This document shows positions 1 through 7,344 of a stretch of 27,304 nt of DNA, piece by piece (position 1 is the first letter of the stretch; each line of letters starts with the position of its first letter). The position numbers and the translations under genes are program-made. The notes under the pieces are model-generated. The model saw only the letters and a list, made by a program, of their open reading frames with translations. It did not search any database and was not told the origin of the DNA. The stretch spans positions 1-27,304 of the forward strand of contig JAAYEX010000164.1 in the NCBI GenBank assembly GCA_012728535.1, written 5' to 3'. The DNA is from Clostridiaceae bacterium. Its GTDB lineage: Bacteria; Bacillota; Clostridia; Saccharofermentanales; DTU023.

Positions 1-767
1 TCCACTTCATCTTTTTTCGTGCCGGAAAGATTGACCGCAACTCTTTGTCCGGCTTGTGCGGATTCAACAGCGTCATCGTGGACCTGCACTGAGCGCACGC
101 GCACTGTTTCTTCCTGTGGATAAAGTTCGACCTCGTCACCGATAGAGAGCCTTCCTTCGATAAGAGTCCCCGTGACTACGGTGCCGATGCCGCTCAGTGT
201 GAATACCCGATCTATCGGCAGGCGGAAAGCTACGGAGAGTTTCTTGTTATCCGCGTTATCAACGGCTTCAATTAATGCCTGCCGCAGTTCAGTTATCCCC
301 GTACCGGTGCTGGAGGAGACGTGGAAAACCGGTGCATCCTCGAGAAAGGTCCCGGCTATGTGTTCACGCAAATCTTCTTCGGCCAACTCCAGCCACTCTT
401 CATCCACCAGATCTATCTTTGTCAGGGCTATCACACCCTGTTTAATACCTAATAATTGCAAGATTCCCAGATGCTCTAAAGTTTGAGGCATGACACCTTC
501 GTCTGCAGCTACAACCAGGAGGGCAATATCGATGCCGCCCGCTCCCGCCAGCATGTTACTGACAAAGCGTTCATGACCCGGCACATCGATGATACCGGCG
601 CGTCTGCCGTCCGGCAAATCGAGATAGGCAAAACCCAGTTCGATTGTAATACCGCGGGCCTTTTCTTCACGCAGCCTGTCGGTTTCCATATGTGTAAGAG
701 CATTGATTAGTGAGGTTTTGCCGTGGTCGACGTGGCCTGCTGTGCCAATGATTACGTTGTTGCTCAT
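1..767 (-). CDS. selB: Selenocysteine-specific elongation factor SelB (3' end beyond window)
   Basis: SelB is the specialised EF-Tu-like GTPase that carries Sec-tRNA(Sec) to the ribosome at UGA codons marked by a SECIS hairpin. About 255 N-terminal codons are present, and the rest lies beyond the left edge. The translation shows the G1 motif GHVDHGKT at residues 11-18, a switch/G2 segment ARGITIELGFA, the G3 motif DVPGHE, and TKID in the G4 position. A domain-2 start follows (LPIDRVFTLSGIGTVVTG). The TIELGFA segment and the direct coupling to selA separate it from EF-Tu and LepA. The ATG at 767 overlaps the selA stop codon in an ATGA arrangement, so the two are translationally coupled. The C-terminal winged-helix SECIS-binding region cannot be checked here. 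Confidence 0.95.
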   Translation of the reverse strand, partial: MSNNVIIGTAGHVDHGKTSLINALTHMETDRLREEKARGITIELGFAYLDLPDGRRAGIIDVPGHERFVSNMLAGAGGIDIALLVVAADEGVMPQTLEHLGILQLLGIKQGVIALTKIDLVDEEWLELAEEDLREHIAGTFLEDAPVFHVSSSTGTGITELRQALIEAVDNADNKKLSVAFRLPIDRVFTLSGIGTVVTGTLIEGRLSIGDEVELYPQEETVRVRSVQVHDDAVESAQAGQRVAVNLSGTKKDEV

Positions 768-2158
768 ATCTGATCCTTTTGCAGTATTGAAATGAGGATG
801 GCGCTCAACTCACTATCTTCTTCGGATTTTATTGTACGCAAATCAAAATGCAGACGATCACGTACGATTCTGGAAATAACCGGAGGGTCTGCTTGATGAA
901 GCCTTGCATCCAGGCTTTGTGCTGACTGGCCACAGGCCGGAGTTACAACAACATTGCAGGAGTTAAGTTTTACACCCGGTGAAGACCCGCCGCCCAAAAC
1001 AGCATCACTCTCATCAAGCACAGCGTTGATTCCGTGAGCCTGGAGCTTATTAAGCAGACGCGAACTGCGCTCTTTCAACTCATTCAAATCTATAAGTGTC
1101 ATCTGAAGGAGAGGGATATCTTTTCTGGCCTTATCGGGATCAGCGTAGAGTAGGAGTGTGGCCTCCAAAGCGGCAAGTGTCATCTTGTCAATGCGAAGTG
1201 GACGCAGCAGGGGGTGATGCTTAATTTTTGATATCAGGTCCGCACGACCTATAATAAAACCGGCCTGAGGACCGCCGAAGAGCTTGTCACCTGAAAAAAG
1301 TATGAGGTCTGCCCCGTCATCTAGAGCTTTTTTGATCGTTGGCTCCTCCGGCAAGACGCCGGTCAGGCTGTCGGCAAAAGAGCCACTGCCCAAATCATAA
1401 ATAAGGGGTAAGCCTGATTCTTCAGCTAAAGCATGCAAATCTCCGATAGATACTTCAGAGGTAAAGCCTTCAATCAGAAAATTGCTGCGGTGCACTTTAA
1501 GCAGAGCACCACTTTCCTCATTAATTGCCTTGCGATAGTCATGAAGGTGAGTTTTATTGGTTGTGCCGACTTCTACGAGTCTGGCTCCACTTTCACTCAT
1601 TACCTCCGGGACACGGAAGGAACCACCGATTTCCACCAGCTCACCGCGAGAGACTATGACTTCTTTACCGCGTGCTAAAGCCGCCAGTGTAAGCAAGACG
1701 GCTGCCGCATTATTATTAACTACGACAGCGGCTTCCACACCGAATATTTCCTGCATCTTTTCTTCGATATTACTGGTGCGATAGCCACGTTTGCCCAGAT
1801 TCAGATCATACTCCAGATTGCTGTATGAAGAGGCAATTTCGCAGACAGCATCGACTGCAGCTGTAGCCAGAGGAGCCCGCCCCAGATTAGTATGCAGGAT
1901 GGTACCGGTGGCATTTAAAACTCGCTTCAGTTTTGGGCTTTGTGTTTTTTTCACATAATCGGTGACTGATGACATTAAGGAGTCAAGAGTTGCAGGTGCT
2001 GACCCATTCAAGAGTCTTTGCCGCAGGTCCTCAATGCAGACACGACTAGCCTCGACTAGAGGGGCGCGCCCATAACGGGCCTGCACTCCCTGTAGGTCTT
2101 CCAATTCTAGGAACTCGTCCAGCTGAGGCAAGTCACGTGGAGTATTAATTATCGTCAT
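764..2158 (-). CDS. selA: L-seryl-tRNA(Sec) selenium transferase SelA
   Basis: SelA is a PLP enzyme that converts Ser-tRNA(Sec) to Sec-tRNA(Sec) using selenophosphate. The 464-residue product has the normal family length. Family motifs include LNATGTILHTNLGRAPL near residue 82, VVVNNNAAAVLLTL near 146, and the PLP-lysine segment LFSGDKLFGGPQAG with Lys292. I chose the ATG at 2158 because AGAGGAGC lies at ideal spacing upstream. An upstream in-frame start at 2188 has no such site and adds ten residues unlike the family. The stop overlaps the selB start by four bases. No tRNA(Sec) gene is seen nearby, so selC must lie elsewhere. Confidence 0.96.
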   Translation of the reverse strand: MTIINTPRDLPQLDEFLELEDLQGVQARYGRAPLVEASRVCIEDLRQRLLNGSAPATLDSLMSSVTDYVKKTQSPKLKRVLNATGTILHTNLGRAPLATAAVDAVCEIASSYSNLEYDLNLGKRGYRTSNIEEKMQEIFGVEAAVVVNNNAAAVLLTLAALARGKEVIVSRGELVEIGGSFRVPEVMSESGARLVEVGTTNKTHLHDYRKAINEESGALLKVHRSNFLIEGFTSEVSIGDLHALAEESGLPLIYDLGSGSFADSLTGVLPEEPTIKKALDDGADLILFSGDKLFGGPQAGFIIGRADLISKIKHHPLLRPLRIDKMTLAALEATLLLYADPDKARKDIPLLQMTLIDLNELKERSSRLLNKLQAHGINAVLDESDAVLGGGSSPGVKLNSCNVVVTPACGQSAQSLDARLHQADPPVISRIVRDRLHFDLRTIKSEEDSELSAILISILQKDQI

Positions 2159-2246
2159 ATAAGCTCCTCTACGGTTAAGAATATCCAAAAATCAGTTAAT
2201 TATCATTGTATCAAATACTAGCTTATATTCCGCTGAAACCGCGAAT

Positions 2247-2276
2247 AAAAAGAAAAATCCGAAGAAGTCGGATTTG
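2247..2276 (-). terminator. Rho-independent terminator after the DUF3343 gene
   Basis: On the minus strand an 8-bp stem (AAATCCGA/TCGGATTT, + coordinates 2255-2262 and 2268-2275) with a 5-nt loop is followed by a T-rich tract (the A-rich run at 2247-2257 on the + strand). It lies about 17 bases past the DUF3343 stop codon. It should separate the yedE unit from selA-selB. Confidence 0.85.
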
Positions 2277-2292
2277 TAAAAATGATAACCTG

Positions 2293-2532
2293 CTATTCGT
2301 TGTGATAAATCAAAGTGAAACTATTATCCTCGATAAGATAAATCGCCTCAGTATCTTCATCGGCCATGGTTTCCGGATTAAACTCCTGGGAAAAGCTGAC
2401 TGCTGTCCCGCAAGAAACGCTGATTTTTCTTGGAGCAGCAATTAACTTGACGGATTCGTCGCCAAGTTTTTCTAAGCGCCTGTGAAAACTGAAAGCGCCG
2501 AAGTGGGTGTAAAAAGTCGCTATATATTTCAT
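2293..2532 (-). CDS. DUF3343 (putative Se/S carrier-like) small protein
   Basis: This 79-residue protein resembles DUF3343, annotated as a putative Se/S carrier-like family. The key feature is a conserved cysteine in PRKISVSCGTAVSF (Cys41 from the chosen start), matching the family pattern PR-x-SxSCG. The N-terminus MKYIATFYTHFGAF is the usual short strand and helix. The start is uncertain. ATG 2532 gives the family-like N-terminus, ATG 2541 adds three residues, and a TTG at 2568 would begin inside an inverted repeat. None has a strong ribosome binding site. It is the last gene of the yedE unit, just before a terminator. A role in handling reduced selenium is inferred from family and neighbours, not shown by the sequence. 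Confidence 0.8.
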   Translation of the reverse strand: MKYIATFYTHFGAFSFHRRLEKLGDESVKLIAAPRKISVSCGTAVSFSQEFNPETMADEDTEAIYLIEDNSFTLIYHNE

Positions 2533-2544
2533 AAAATACATTGT

Positions 2545-2575
2545 GGGCAGGTTGATAGAACTTGTCAACCTGCCC
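2545..2575 (-). repeat. 31-nt perfect inverted repeat between the TusA-like and DUF3343 genes
   Basis: Two 11-bp arms (GGGCAGGTTGA at 2545-2555 and its exact complement at 2565-2575) flank a 9-nt loop. No U-run follows on either strand, so it is not a standard terminator. It ends 3 to 12 bases before the candidate starts of the DUF3343 gene, where it could affect mRNA processing, stability or ribosome access. Confidence 0.8.
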
Positions 2576-2595
2576 AGCCGTGTGTAGGGTATTAC

Positions 2596-2802
2596 TTATT
2601 TAACGAAGGTGATGGTGTATTCACCACCGGCTTCATCAACTTCGATAGTTTGTTTATTCTGATTTGCAAAACGCTTAATGTTTTCCAGTGGAGTAGAATC
2701 ATCTACGAGTACTGCAAAGGGATATTCGCCTGCATCCATAGCCTTCTTAGCTAAAAACACAGGTTCTGGACAAGACAGTCCACGTGCATCAACTGTTTTC
2801 AT
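2596..2802 (-). CDS. TusA/SirA-like sulfurtransferase-fold protein (selenium-linked)
   Basis: This 68-residue protein has the TusA (SirA/YedF N-terminal) signature VDARGLSCPEPVFLAKKA, with the CPxP cysteine at Cys11. Family members carry persulfide, or possibly selenide, on that cysteine. I chose ATG 2802 because it is preceded by GGAAAGGA and starts directly before the family motif; upstream codons to 2853 overlap the end of yedE. In many selenium loci the equivalent protein, YedF, also has a C-terminal DsrE-like domain. Here the gene stops after the TusA domain, and a separate DUF3343 gene follows. It lies 19 bases downstream of yedE, presumably in the same transcript. Use of Se rather than S is inferred from context. 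Confidence 0.9.
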   Translation of the reverse strand: MKTVDARGLSCPEPVFLAKKAMDAGEYPFAVLVDDSTPLENIKRFANQNKQTIEVDEAGGEYTITFVK

Positions 2803-2821
2803 ATATAAATCCTTTCCGCTC

Positions 2822-3883
2822 TTATGCGTTTGCGTTCTTTTTGCTATAGGCAAAACCTATCAGCAGCATAACGACCAATGAAACGATTGTAGCAACTCTT
2901 CCACCAGAGGTTGAGCCTGCAGCACTTGAGGCCAATGCAAAGTTGTGTGAGAAGGCTGCACCGGCCAGGAAGCCGAACAGTGTAATGGTAGAATCGACAT
3001 TTCCGGTTCCGCTAAGGACGAGTTGGCGCATGGGGCAGCCACCCAGCAGGACTGAACCGAATCCGACACCTACCATAGGCAATAACTTCCAGAGCCATTC
3101 CGTATCAGCAATGGGTTGAACCGTAAAGCTAAGGTTGAATTTGCCTGCCGCAAGGTTAAAGACCAGTGCTGCAACAAAAATTGCCAGACCACCCCAGAAA
3201 AGGTGAGCGTCTTTCAACATGATCAAGTCGCGGAATCCACCCATCTGGCAGATACGTGAACGTTGAGCAATGACACCGAGTACCAGAGCGAGCAGGAGTG
3301 CGATCCAAATCGGAGCCTGCATGGATCCCGGTCCCTCTGCAGAGACTGCAAGCAAACTGCCGCCGGCAAACAAAGCAACCAGCAAAACGACCTGGATTGC
3401 CGGCATGGTCAGGCCTTCCAAAACATTTTTCTTGTAGGTTCGACCAAGTGAGTAACCATTCTTGAGGAATTGTACACCAATAAATACGCCTAAAATGAAT
3501 CCTACTAAACCGACCCAGGCATTAAGGTCGCCTGCAGCCATCCGCAGAACCATGCGCAAGGGGCAGCCCAGGAAAACCAGGGCTGAAATCATGACGAAAA
3601 AGCCTAACATAAAACGTGTCAGAGGGGCTGATCCGCCTCGTGGTTTGAATTCTTTCGTTGCCACAGAAATAAGAAATGCGCCAAGTATCAGTCCGATGAT
3701 TTCCGGACGGGCATACTGAACAACACCTGCTGTGTGCAATTTAAGTGCTCCGGCTGTGTCGCGGATAAAACAAGCAATGCAGAAACCCATATTGCCCGGG
3801 TTCCCCAGTAGCATCAGGCCAACTCCGGCAGCACCGAGAGCCAAACCTGTCACTACAACCAGAATCAAGTTTTTCTTCTTCAT
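2822..3883 (-). CDS. yedE: YedE/YeeE-family selenium (sulfur) transporter
   Basis: This 353-residue, highly hydrophobic protein has roughly ten membrane segments. It has two similar halves carrying paired cysteine motifs. The first half has FCIACFIRDTAG (near residue 35) and FLGCPLRMVLR (near 105). The second has SRICQMGGFRDL (near 210) and LGGCPMRQLVL (near 282). This duplicated Cys pattern is typical of the YeeE/YedE family, in which cysteines relay thiosulfate or a related anion. The selenium-island setting, with a TusA-like gene directly after it, matches the YedE branch proposed as a selenium transporter. The ATG is preceded by AGGAG. It heads the unit yedE, TusA-like, DUF3343. The substrate is inferred from context. 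Confidence 0.92.
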   Translation of the reverse strand: MKKKNLILVVVTGLALGAAGVGLMLLGNPGNMGFCIACFIRDTAGALKLHTAGVVQYARPEIIGLILGAFLISVATKEFKPRGGSAPLTRFMLGFFVMISALVFLGCPLRMVLRMAAGDLNAWVGLVGFILGVFIGVQFLKNGYSLGRTYKKNVLEGLTMPAIQVVLLVALFAGGSLLAVSAEGPGSMQAPIWIALLLALVLGVIAQRSRICQMGGFRDLIMLKDAHLFWGGLAIFVAALVFNLAAGKFNLSFTVQPIADTEWLWKLLPMVGVGFGSVLLGGCPMRQLVLSGTGNVDSTITLFGFLAGAAFSHNFALASSAAGSTSGGRVATIVSLVVMLLIGFAYSKKNANA

Positions 3884-3943
3884 ATTTGTCTCCTGTATTA
3901 AATTTGTTAACGTGTCGGCGTATATAGTATTTAATAATCAAAT

Positions 3944-3972
3944 TTGCCATGTACGTTAAGCAAGCCTATTAT
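3944..3972 (+). promoter_or_regulatory. Sigma-A-type promoter for the cysteine desulfurase gene
   Basis: TTGCCA (3944-3949) and TATTAT (3967-3972) are separated by exactly 17 bp. This predicts transcription from about 3979, some 60 bases before the GTG start at 4038. The divergent yedE promoter in the same 154-bp gap is not clear to me. Confidence 0.6.
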
Positions 3973-4037
3973 ACAATCAGATAATTTAAACAAGACTTTA
4001 TAGAATAAGCTGATAAAGACATTAAAGGAGAATTTCA

Positions 4038-5204
4038 GTGGATTTTTTCATCAATACAGACCAGGCCAGTACCGCTTCTCCAAAAGCACCCGGTGTCGGC
4101 AATGCTATGATGCGCTTTATTGATGCCGGAGCCTTTAATGCGTCTCGTGGGATTTATACTGGTGCCTTTGACACTGAAGCTATGCTTTACCGGACAAGAG
4201 AGCAACTAAGCGAATTATTTGATGCTCCCAGGCTTAAGAATGTTACTTTCAGCTCAGGCGTGACTCTGGCTATTAATGCGTTATTGTATGGGATATTGGA
4301 AAAAGGAGACCACGTTATTACCAGGGCAATGGAGCACAATGCTGTGATCAGGCCACTGGCTCAGCTTTGTGAAGAAGGGCGGATTGATTTCTCAACGGCC
4401 ATGGCTGACGAAGAGGGGCGGCTTGACCCTGAGAGAATTTCGGATTTGATCAGACCGCAGACAAAGTTAGTTTTAATTACGGCTGCTTCGAATGTAGTCG
4501 GGACCTGTCTGCCGATAAGAGAGATCGGGAAGATTTGCCGAGAACGAGGAATTCTCTTCGCAGTAGATAGCGCCCAGGCCGCGGGAACATTCCCCATTTC
4601 CATGCGTGATGATCATATAGATGCTTTAGCTATTACCGGGCACAAGGGTCTCATGGGTCCGCAAGGTGTTGGTGCCCTGCTGCTATCCGACGCAGCGGCA
4701 GGATTGATAAAACCCTTGGTCTGCGGTGGAACAGGGAGCTTCTCACAGCTGGAAACAATGCCGGAACCACTACCGGATCGCCTGGAGGCCGGAACCCTGC
4801 CCTTACCTGCTATTGCCGGTTTGAACCGTGCTCTGGACTGGATTGAAGAGACTGGCTTAACCAATATTCACAAACATAAAGCTGATCTTACAGCCCAGTT
4901 TTTGCGTCGTGTAAATAAGATGCCCGAAATCCGCGTCTTCGGCATCTCCGATCCTGAAGACAGAGAAGGAAGGGTTGCAGTGGTTTCTTTGCAGGCGGAT
5001 GGAATGGATCCGTCAGAACTGTCACAGCACTTATCTGAAGCAGGGGTGTTGACACGGGTAGGTTTGCATTGTGCTCCCCGTGCTCATCAGACAATTGCTT
5101 CCTATCCCGAGGGTACAGTGCGCTTTTCTTTTGCTTACAGTCACAGTTTGCCGGATATAGATAAAGTTGCCGATATTCTGAAATCTATCGTGCAAACATC
5201 TTAG
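4038..5204 (+). CDS. Class V cysteine desulfurase / selenocysteine lyase-like enzyme
   Basis: This is a PLP enzyme of the NifS/SufS group, 388 residues, which would release S or Se from (seleno)cysteine onto an active-site cysteine. VDSAQAAG (Asp177, Gln180) is the cofactor ring region, ITGHKGLMGPQGVGAL carries the PLP lysine Lys203, and VGLHCAPRAHQTI carries the active cysteine Cys345. The GLHCAP...GTVRFS ending matches the class V subfamily often found beside selenium genes, rather than housekeeping IscS. It starts at GTG 4038, with AAAGGAG seven bases upstream. It ends only 6 bases before the convergent selD gene. A job as selenium donor for SelD is inferred from this context; sulfur delivery remains possible. 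Confidence 0.92.
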   Translation: MDFFINTDQASTASPKAPGVGNAMMRFIDAGAFNASRGIYTGAFDTEAMLYRTREQLSELFDAPRLKNVTFSSGVTLAINALLYGILEKGDHVITRAMEHNAVIRPLAQLCEEGRIDFSTAMADEEGRLDPERISDLIRPQTKLVLITAASNVVGTCLPIREIGKICRERGILFAVDSAQAAGTFPISMRDDHIDALAITGHKGLMGPQGVGALLLSDAAAGLIKPLVCGGTGSFSQLETMPEPLPDRLEAGTLPLPAIAGLNRALDWIEETGLTNIHKHKADLTAQFLRRVNKMPEIRVFGISDPEDREGRVAVVSLQADGMDPSELSQHLSEAGVLTRVGLHCAPRAHQTIASYPEGTVRFSFAYSHSLPDIDKVADILKSIVQTS

Positions 5205-5210
5205 TTTCTT

Positions 5211-6248
5211 TTATCTGACTTCCAACGGGTGAGTTTTAAACTCAGTCACTTCACCGATGACAAAGGCTTGCTCGCCGCGCTTTTCCATCTCGGCAAGGTA
5301 TTCAGCAACATCAGCTTCAGGTATAGCGAGAAGAAGCCCGCCCGAGGTTTGCGGATCGAACATAAGGTCAGTAATTTCCAATGCAACTGATTCTTCAAGT
5401 TTCACTTTCTCACCAACAAAGGACCTGTTCTTGTAGACACCGGCAGGTAAGATACCTCCTGCAGCCTGATCCAGGGCTTCAGGAAGAAAAGGCAGCTTTT
5501 TGCTGTCAAGTGATATAGTGCAGCATTTTTCTTTGCCTGCCATTTCAGCAGCATGGCCCAGCAGACCAAATCCTGTAACGTCAGTGGCAGCAGAGACATC
5601 GATTAAGCGGGCAGCTTCAGAGCCGTTTTTATTGAGACGGGCCATGGTATCAATTACTAATCGTTCTGTCTCTTTAGTAACGAGTTCAACTTTCATGGCG
5701 GTGGTTAAACAGCCGGTCCCCAATGGTTTTGTGAGCAGCAAAATGTCCCCTATGCGTGGTGTGTCGTTATGCCATAAATCATCTGGGTGGGATAATCCCA
5801 TGACGGACATGCCATACTTGGGTTCCTCATCCTCAATTGAATGTCCGCCTGCAATAATCAATCCTGCTTCAAAAGCCTTGTCAGCACCGCCACGCAGGAT
5901 CTCACGAACTATATCAAGGGGCAGGCAGCTGGGAACCATGATCAGGTTCAGGGCGGTAATAGGCCTGGCACCCATCGCATAAATATCGCTGATCGAATTA
6001 GCCGCAGCAATTAAACCGAACTCATAAGGGTCATCGACAATGGGTGGAAAAAAATCTATCGTTTGAACGATAGCTAAATCTTCACGAGCCAAATAGACCG
6101 AGGCGTCATCCGAAGAGTCGTAACCGACGATAAGTCTTTCATCGTGTACCTTGGGCAAATCTTTCAGCAGTTGAGAAAGGACCTCCGGTCCCAGTTTTGA
6201 TCCTCAGCCACCGGCAGTCGTCATTGAAGTCAGTTTAATTTCGTCCAT
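5211..6248 (-). CDS. selD: Selenophosphate synthetase SelD, itself a selenoprotein (Sec15 at in-frame TGA)
   Basis: SelD makes selenophosphate from selenide and ATP, the Se donor for SelA. Reading from ATG 6248 gives MDEIKLTSMTTAGG, then TGA (6206-6204), then GSKLGPEVLSQLLKDL, and stays open to 5211. The TGA replaces the catalytic Cys that E. coli SelD has at residue 17, and Lys18 matches its essential lysine. The total is 345 residues counting Sec15, the normal SelD length. A hairpin just after the TGA fits a bacterial SECIS. Standard gene calling starts at a TTG (6158) and loses the active site. Later features include GLIIAGGHSIEDEEPKYG, TDVTGFGLLGHA and DPQTSGGLLLAI, all typical of SelD. 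It follows the lipid-kinase gene by 43 bases. Confidence 0.96.
6178..6206 (-). promoter_or_regulatory. Bacterial SECIS-type hairpin with the Sec TGA of selD
   Basis: Just after the TGA (6206-6204) a 5-bp stem GGACC/GGUCC (6191-6187 with 6183-6179) closes a GGA loop (6186-6184). A flanking G-U pair lies at 6192/6178. The loop starts 17 nt after the UGA and has G in its first positions, as in the general bacterial SECIS pattern. Confidence 0.8.
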
Positions 6249-6291
6249 GTGTAGTTCTTTCTATTTTTATTAAATAATAGGCCAGGCGAGC

Positions 6292-7299
6292 TTATTCGCT
6301 ATGTTTTGGCCTCGGGTCCTTGACAGTATCGAGATGTGAGGGAGGATGAGGCAATTCGGGAACTTTCAGATTGATCGATCGTGGCTTATTCAGGAAACGC
6401 CAGCTCTTGCGGGTGCCACCGTATTCGCCGTCTACTGTCATAGAATTTATATCATCAAGGAACTCAAATTCACAATCAGAAATCAGTTCTCTGATTATGA
6501 GCGGATCACTGTTGTTATTGATCAAACTGTTAAGCATAGGTCCTAGTTGAATGATGTTTTCAGGCGTCCGGACTAAAAGAAGTTCAAATTTGCCGTCATC
6601 GAAACGGGCGCCGTCGATTTCTAGTACTCCACCGATAGAGCTGGAGTTGGCAACTGCACCGAAAATCAAAGATTCTTCAGTAATACGGGAATCCCTTGTA
6701 ATACGAACTCTTAGAGACTCTATGGTGGAAAGCGATTTGATCCCACTGAGGACATAAGCGAAATAACCTAAGGATTTTTTCAGGTTGTGTGGGGTTGCAT
6801 ATGATGTTTCGCTGAATGCTCCAAAGCTGCTCACATAGGTGAAATGATGTGGCAGGCGATCAGCTTCAGCAGGTGCGACTCCATCGGGCAAGTCCTGACG
6901 GAGATAGACCTGGCTGCCGCTGATAGCACCTATATCTATGGCGAAGGATGGTCCGTACAACATTGTTTCAGCCACTAAGTGAGGTTCAGACGGTAGATCA
7001 AAACTCTTAGCCATATCACAGGTGGTACCCGTAGGCAAAAAGGCTAGAAAAGGTCGCTCTTCCAAATGCATCAGACCGGAAACAACTTCAGAAAGAGTGC
7101 CATCACCGCCACAGGCGCAGACAAAGTCATAAGCAGAACCCTCAGCTGCTGCGATCAAAGTGGCATCGTAACTCTGGCCGGTTTCTCTAAGAGTTACATC
7201 GACACCAAGTTGCACCAGTTCCTGTTCCAACTCCAGCCATGGCTTGGAAGTGCTGTGTCTTCCCGCAAAGGGATTTACAATCATCAGTACCTTAGTCAT
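6292..7299 (-). CDS. Diacylglycerol kinase-like (YegS/DgkB-type) lipid kinase
   Basis: This 335-residue protein has the N-terminal catalytic domain of the DAGK family. IVNPFAGR begins near residue 7, the nucleotide-binding GGDGT is at 64-68 within CACGGDGTLSEVVSGL, and a PTGTTCDMAKS segment lies near 89. In relatives that last segment is usually GTTND or GTGND; here the Asn is Cys94. The C-terminal half, with DGARFDDGKFELLLVR and MTVDGEYGG, is the usual beta-rich lipid-kinase domain. It would phosphorylate a lipid such as diacylglycerol at the membrane. It lies between lysR and selD with gaps of 45 and 43 bases, which suggests co-transcription. No known function ties a lipid kinase to selenium, so the linkage may only be positional. 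Confidence 0.88.
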   Translation of the reverse strand: MTKVLMIVNPFAGRHSTSKPWLELEQELVQLGVDVTLRETGQSYDATLIAAAEGSAYDFVCACGGDGTLSEVVSGLMHLEERPFLAFLPTGTTCDMAKSFDLPSEPHLVAETMLYGPSFAIDIGAISGSQVYLRQDLPDGVAPAEADRLPHHFTYVSSFGAFSETSYATPHNLKKSLGYFAYVLSGIKSLSTIESLRVRITRDSRITEESLIFGAVANSSSIGGVLEIDGARFDDGKFELLLVRTPENIIQLGPMLNSLINNNSDPLIIRELISDCEFEFLDDINSMTVDGEYGGTRKSWRFLNKPRSINLKVPELPHPPSHLDTVKDPRPKHSE

Positions 7300-7344
7300 A
7301 TTCTGCTTTCACTTAATCAAAAACAAATGTTACTATTCAAGGAT

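Noticed and set aside
2206..2445. 79-codon plus-strand open frame between selA and the DUF3343 gene
   Set aside because: It overlaps the terminator and runs antisense to the DUF3343 gene, with no ribosome binding site or family match.
5230..5244. TGAGTTTTAAACTCA palindrome
   Set aside because: It lies in selD codons, has no room for a loop and no T-run. Chance is the simplest explanation.
5500..5982. 160-codon plus-strand open frame
   Set aside because: It is antisense to selD, with Ser/Pro/Arg-rich composition typical of a shadow frame.
5211..6158. selD read as starting at TTG 6158
   Set aside because: That start removes the catalytic Cys/Sec segment. The frame continues upstream through TGA to a normal SelD N-terminus at 6248.
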